Source of the DNA: Pleurotus ostreatus/Saccharomyces cerevisiae fusant
Lineage: Eukaryota > Opisthokonta
Reading direction: 5' to 3'
Length of the DNA: 25,352 nucleotides
NCBI GenBank assembly: GCA_024196135.1
Contig: JAMQCK010000381.1
Span: forward strand, 1 to 25,352
The first letter of the stretch is position 1, and each line of letters starts with the position of its first letter. The notes under the pieces were generated by a model, which was not told the DNA's origin, made no database searches, and saw only the letters and a list, made by a program, of their open reading frames with translations. The translations under genes were made by a program, and so were the position numbers. Shown here in pieces: positions 21,301-25,352 of the stretch.

Positions 21301-22493
21301 ACCGGATGACCATCGCAGACACTGGTTACCAGACAGAAGACACACGGGCAACGCACCTCTCCATTTCAGCATAGCCCCATCCCTTGGCGCCAGCCCGCTC
21401 CCAAGCGTCAAAGTCTGTTGAAGCGTCAGCACTCAGAAGTAATCTTCAAGTCCGTCCTCCAAAATTATGCCCACGTCCGCAGAGAAGCGCAGGGCCATTA
21501 CTCGCAGGGAAAGCGCAGCACGACTTCCCGCGGACAGAGCTCAGTCTCGATGTTCTCGGAACAGGCGCGTCGTCAGCGGTCGATGCTCAGCGCTCAGCAA
21601 TTGCAGAGGCAGTATTAGCGACGGCATTCAAACGCCGTTCAACTCTCAAGAACAATGTGAAGGAAATGATACGAAAGGCATAGAGAGGTCTACGAGACTA
21701 ACCTTCTGGAGTACATCGGTGGTACACGTATGCGTTGATGGAGCTATGCAAAAGGGCTCAGCCCGCAGAAAATAACGAACCGAGGGCATAGCGCTACAGC
21801 CCAATAGATAAGCCCTAGCATATCATTCACTCACCTGCAACCGCCCAATATCCTTCCTCGAGGAAAGTAGATTTCTTGTCCCTTCAGGTGATCTTGGGCG
21901 CTGTGTGACATTGAACGCGGGGAAACAGTCACGGTTGAAGAGTGCGTGAGTCAGGACACATCACCAAACGTTCGCCCCTTTTACGCACGTCGTATGAAAT
22001 CCCCAGTTTGCGCTGGTCTTGAGAATCTGACCCCACCCGAGGGGTATCTGTGCGAGAAGATTGCCTTCATGGCTGCAAGGGTCGTGCGTTAGCGATGCAT
22101 TCTGGCAGTCACCGTATCGGCCGCAAAAGACGTTGGATAAGAGAGTAACTTCGACAAGCAAGCGGAGACCCTGGCTGCGCTCACGAATGCGACTGACAAA
22201 TGCCTAAAGTTCAACTCGGGGCTCACCTCTGACCGGCCTCCAAGAGTAGGACGGAACTCATGCGGTCCTCAGACAGCCGCGACGCGAGGACACATCCTGC
22301 CGTACCTGTAGCGCCCGTCAGCATGCGCCTCTACCCTGAAGTCCTCAGCGGACGACACACCTCCCCCGACGATCACGTAGTCGTATTTCCGAACTTCATC
22401 GATGGGAGGGTGCAGGTTGCCGTCCTTCCCGGCGGCCACGGGCGTGGCGTACTGCGCGGGGTCGGATACGGTCTTTGACCACCAGGAACCCAT
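18398..22493 (-). CDS. GMC-family FAD-dependent oxidoreductase
   Basis: Sixteen exons on the minus strand (22493-22361, 22305-22227, 22072-21989, 21900-21835, 21743-21703, 21414-21357, 20812-20704, 20460-20405, 20306-20236, 20063-19666, 19602-19424, 19371-19227, 19168-19083, 19008-18849, 18772-18713, 18604-18398) give 643 aa; every junction keeps phase. The FAD dinucleotide motif is VGGGTAGC (42-49), followed by LLLEAG (64-69). GMC signature 1 is PRGRILGGCSSINA (112-125) and signature 2 is GTPQLLLLSGVG (329-340). The active-site histidines are H574 (TPWHS) and H617 (SGHPCA), in the C-terminal block with LRVVDASVFP. GMC enzymes oxidise alcohols, sugars or choline and reduce oxygen or another acceptor; the substrate is not deducible. 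There is no secretion signal; MGSWWSK fits an N-myristoylation site, suggesting an intracellular, perhaps membrane-linked enzyme. Several introns are long for this locus (154, 288, 544, 243 and 172 bp). Confidence 0.93.
20466..20605. repeat. 21-bp minisatellite inside GMC intron 7
   Basis: Units of exactly 21 bp begin at 20466, 20487, 20508, 20529, 20550, 20571 and 20592, the last incomplete. They share a core like GATCATCA followed by a variable middle and an ending like GCATGTA or CACGCA. Because 21 is a multiple of three, the minus strand reads as a 7-residue repeat of the form DDLHAxx without a stop. It lies wholly within the intron predicted at 20461-20703. Confidence 0.7.
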
Positions 22494-23190
22494 TGTTGTC
22501 GGATGTGGGGTGAGTTAGCTGTTGGAGAGGACGCGCTGGCTAGCTGCTTAAGTGGAGTGCTGCTTGACACTGCTAGCAAGGGAGCTCGAGCGCAGGGTGT
22601 ACCAGGACGACAGCAAGCGTGTGCCGTCGCCATCGCGAGGTTTCATATATGAGGATGGGAGGGCTGATTTGGATCCTGGGTGTGATGCATGGGCGGGACG
22701 CCCATCGCCCACGGAATCAGTCGTCGGAACAGAGCTGTGTGGCAGGAACTGATGTGGGAAGGCAAGATAGGGCAGGAAGAATAGAGACAGTCATCATTTG
22801 GGGGGATGAAGGCACGCCGGCGCTTGAGAGTGAGTTGTTGAAAGCCACAGCTCGACGTCCAAGACAAGCTTAACAAGCAGAGATGATTCAGTGGGGTCTG
22901 GGAAGCCATTGAAAAGGATTGTCATCACGCAATCGAGGAGAGAACACAGAAAAGACGCTGGCGTGATCTGAGAGATATCATCCCGCGACTCAAGGAACAG
23001 GGGACTATGGGATACTGGTCCAAGTCGCGGACGATGTCAGGTCGAAGTCGAAGTTCGATTTCTGCGCTTGCCAAAATTCCACATGGGTGCCACGTGCACC
23101 GGATGGCGGGCCGCCGGAAGCGTATCTGGGCACAGGCGAATACGGCGGCGACAACCCTTGTTCTCGACCAGCAACGCCGAACGCCAGAAA
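22494..23190. other. Divergent promoter region between GMC and Sin3 genes
   Basis: About 700 bp separates the two divergent start codons, so both promoters should lie here. A TATA-like palindrome CATATATG near 22644-22651 is about 150 bp upstream of the GMC start. No gene is supported. An in-frame ATG at 23083 could lengthen the Sin3 protein by 36 residues. Confidence 0.45.
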
Positions 23191-25352
23191 ATGGACGTCG
23201 AGGCGCAGGCACCTCAGGCAATCACCCCTCCACCTGTCGAGGCGGCCCCTGCGCCACCGGTTTCCCAAATATCCCAACCCCCACCTCCGGAGGAGAATCC
23301 TGAGAGTTGCGCGCGAGAAGAACCTGTGCCCGAAAGACCAATCGACAAAGAGCCCAAGGCCATATCCAGACCCCCTACTGCTCCTCCCAAAGCTGAAGCC
23401 GAGCCAAGCCCCAGAACCAAGGAGGCCACACCCGACACAAATACGAATGACGCCTTGAAGGATACCCCCGATGAACGCAAGGCGCCTATTCCGCGTATGA
23501 TCGCCACCCCCAACGATCAGCCGCCCCCTCCATCTCGCCCGCCCCCTCCTCCCAGCCTGGAGAATCCTCCCCCACATCCCAGCGGCGAGCGGTCGCTCAA
23601 CGTCACCGACGCGCTCAGCTACCTCGATAATGTGAAGCAGCAATTCAGCGATCAGCCGGACGTGTACAACAAGTTTCTGGATATTATGAAGGAGTTCAAG
23701 AGCTCATTGTGCGTGATGTGTATATCTCGCGCTTTGTCGTCCTTTGCTCACGCTTTGTAGGATCGACACGCCTGGCGTCATCAAGCGCGTCTCGCAGCTA
23801 TTCCACGGCCACCCAAGGCTCATTCAGGGCTTTAACACGTTCCTCCCCGTCGGCTATCGCATTGAATGCACTGGCGTCTCTGGTATCACCGTCACCACAC
23901 CCACTGGACACGTCATGCAGGCCTCCGACATGCGTTGGACTGAGCACAAGCCGCCCCCCTCGCATCACCTTCCAACGGCTGCGCCAGAGGCCATGGAGTA
24001 CCTTCAGTCGATCAAGCACTCCAACCCCGAGAAGCACCGTCAGCTTATGGACGTCCTTCGCGCGGCCGGTCAGGACACCGGTGATCGAGCGCAATATTTG
24101 GAAGACATCCAGGCTATATTCAAGGACGAGCCCCAGACGGCTGCTGCGTGGCAGAAGATGATGCAGCAGCCTTGGTCGCCGGAGAATTTTGCTGCGCTCA
24201 GGACGATGACCCCTTTAGGCGCTAGTAAGCGTAAGGCGGATAAGGAGCACGCCCCTGCGCCTGTCGCGCAAGCCAAAAAGAAGCGTAGGGTTGAAAGAGA
24301 TCGTGAGACGGCGAAGGATAAGGAACGGGAGAAGGAGGCGCCTGCAGCGAAGGTCAGTGTGTAATTGATGTCCGCGCTTCTTCTTTGGCTTACACGCCGT
24401 CAAGCCCAAGCGCTCGAGGCATCAACAGCAGCAACAGGCAGCTACCAGCAATGCGCGCGATCGTTCGCCACCGCCTGCGCCAAGTCGTCGAGCCGCACCG
24501 GCACAACAGCCCGTTCCCCCGCCGCCAGAGGAACCCACCAACGAGCAGCTGATGTTCTTCAACCGCGTCCAGCGGGCTCTGGGTTCGAAGGAGCTGTACA
24601 ACGAGTTCTTGAAGCACATCAACAACTTCACCCAAGATCATATCGACAGCGTACAACTCGTGAAGGAATGCCGAAGTCTCCTCCGCGGTGACGAGGACCT
24701 GGTCCGACAGCTGAAGGAGATCGTGGGCTGGGACCAGCGCAAGGAGGACGAGTCGCACCTGCTTGTGCCAAAGAACCAGTCGTGGCTCCACCCGCAGGTA
24801 GTCACTATGCGCCCAGGGCGCATCGACATGAGCGTCATGTACGGCAGCTACCGCAAGCTCCCCGCCAGCGAGGCACAGGTGCAGTGCTCCGGACGCGACG
24901 AGATGTGCCGCTCCGTGCTCAACGACGAGTGGGTCTCGCACGCGACCTGGACGAACGAGGACGAGATCACCTCCGCGCCGCTGAAGAAGAACCCGTACGA
25001 GGAGGCGCTGCACCGCTCCGAGGAGGAGCGCCACGAGTAAGACTTCCACATCGACGCGATCGTGCGCACCATCGCGATGCTCGAGCCCATCAACAACAAG
25101 ATCATGCAGCTCGGGCCCGACGACCGCGCGACGTTCAAGCTGAAGCCCAACTTCGGCGGCTCGGGCAAGAGCGTGCACCACCGCGTGATCAAGAAGATCT
25201 ACGGGCGCGCGGCGGGCGTCGAGGTCGTGCAGATGATGCAGGAGCAGCCCGCGCTCGCGATCCCCGTCGTGCTGGGCCGGCTGAAGCAGAAGGAGGAGGA
25301 GTGGAAGCGCGCGCAGCGCGAGTGGAATAAGGTGTGGCGGGAGGTGGACGCG
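23191..25352 (+). CDS. SIN3: Sin3-type transcriptional co-repressor, 5' part, interrupted by an in-frame TAA
   Basis: Exons 23191-23708, 23761-24352 and 24405 onward; introns are 52 bp each. A Pro-rich N-terminus (1-130) is followed by PAH1 (about 136-207: [45 protein letters not shown]), a weak PAH2-like segment (about 249-308: [18 protein letters not shown]), a Lys/Arg/Glu-rich linker, PAH3 (about 417-484: [19 protein letters not shown]) and the start of the Sin3 HDAC-interaction domain (from about 516: [27 protein letters not shown]). Sin3 is the scaffold of histone deacetylase complexes: PAH domains bind repressors and the HID binds Rpd3/HDAC. At 25038-25040 the codon after RSEEERHE is TAA, where the family has tyrosine (HEYDFH). 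Downstream the frame stays open and strongly conserved to the window end ([43 protein letters not shown]). As read, the product is 581 aa without a full HID. The 3' end of the gene lies outside the window. The start may be ATG 23083 instead. Confidence 0.9.

Noticed and set aside
20461..21432. 323-codon minus-strand frame as a separate gene
   Set aside because: It is explained by GMC exon 7 plus two stop-free introns; it reads exon 6 in the wrong frame.
25037..25172. GTAAGA at 25037 as an intron donor that would remove the Sin3 stop
   Set aside because: The codon-aligned CAG/AAG acceptors downstream give the wrong phase, and the one in-phase AG (inside AAGAGC near 25169) would delete over 40 strongly conserved residues.
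24390..25181. 263-codon open frame on the minus strand
   Set aside because: It is antisense to the Sin3 exon, whose plus-strand frame carries strong family motifs; high GC at third positions commonly opens such shadow frames.

Overview
The window is fungal nuclear DNA, most likely from a basidiomycete mushroom or wood-decay relative (Agaricomycetes). The reasons are many short introns (mostly 47-60 bp, GTRNGT donors, CAG or TAG acceptors), moderately GC-rich coding sequence, basidiomycete-style F-box/LRR-like genes, a multi-exon GMC oxidoreductase and a fungal Zn2Cys6 regulator. No prokaryotic operon features, rRNA, tRNA or CRISPR array were found. The genus cannot be named from sequence alone. 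All gene models were spliced by hand from reading frames, splice signals and family motifs.

Layout, left to right: (1) 1-2463, no supported gene, but a doubled TATA element and a 20-bp minisatellite. (2) 2464-4565 (+), an oxysterol-binding-protein-related lipid transfer protein in 7 exons. (3) 5105-6328 (+), a dead F-box/LRR-like copy, and 6817-8014 (+), its intact tandem paralogue; they share one intron at the same position and phase. (4) 8211-9260 (-), a 4-exon protein of unknown function with a Pro/Ser/Gln-rich N-terminus. (5) 10375-11645 (+), an alpha/beta-fold epoxide hydrolase in 6 exons. (6) 13093-14599 (-), a Zn2Cys6 transcription factor in 5 exons. (7) 14600-18397, gene-poor, containing a clear 199-bp MITE with 52-bp terminal inverted repeats and TA target duplication at 16073-16271, next to possible eroded coding sequence. 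(8) 18398-22493 (-), a GMC flavoprotein oxidoreductase in 16 exons with unusually long introns, one carrying a 21-bp minisatellite. (9) 23191 to the window end (+), the N-terminal and central part of a Sin3 co-repressor, whose conserved frame is interrupted by one TAA at 25038-25040.

Most genes look like independent housekeeping or accessory genes. The epoxide hydrolase, Zn2Cys6 regulator and GMC oxidoreductase lie in order over about 12 kb and could form a small catabolic or detoxification group, but only proximity supports this. The most checkable oddities are the Sin3 nonsense codon in otherwise intact, strongly conserved sequence, the MITE, the F-box pseudogene/gene pair, and the repeat-bearing, stop-free introns of the GMC gene.
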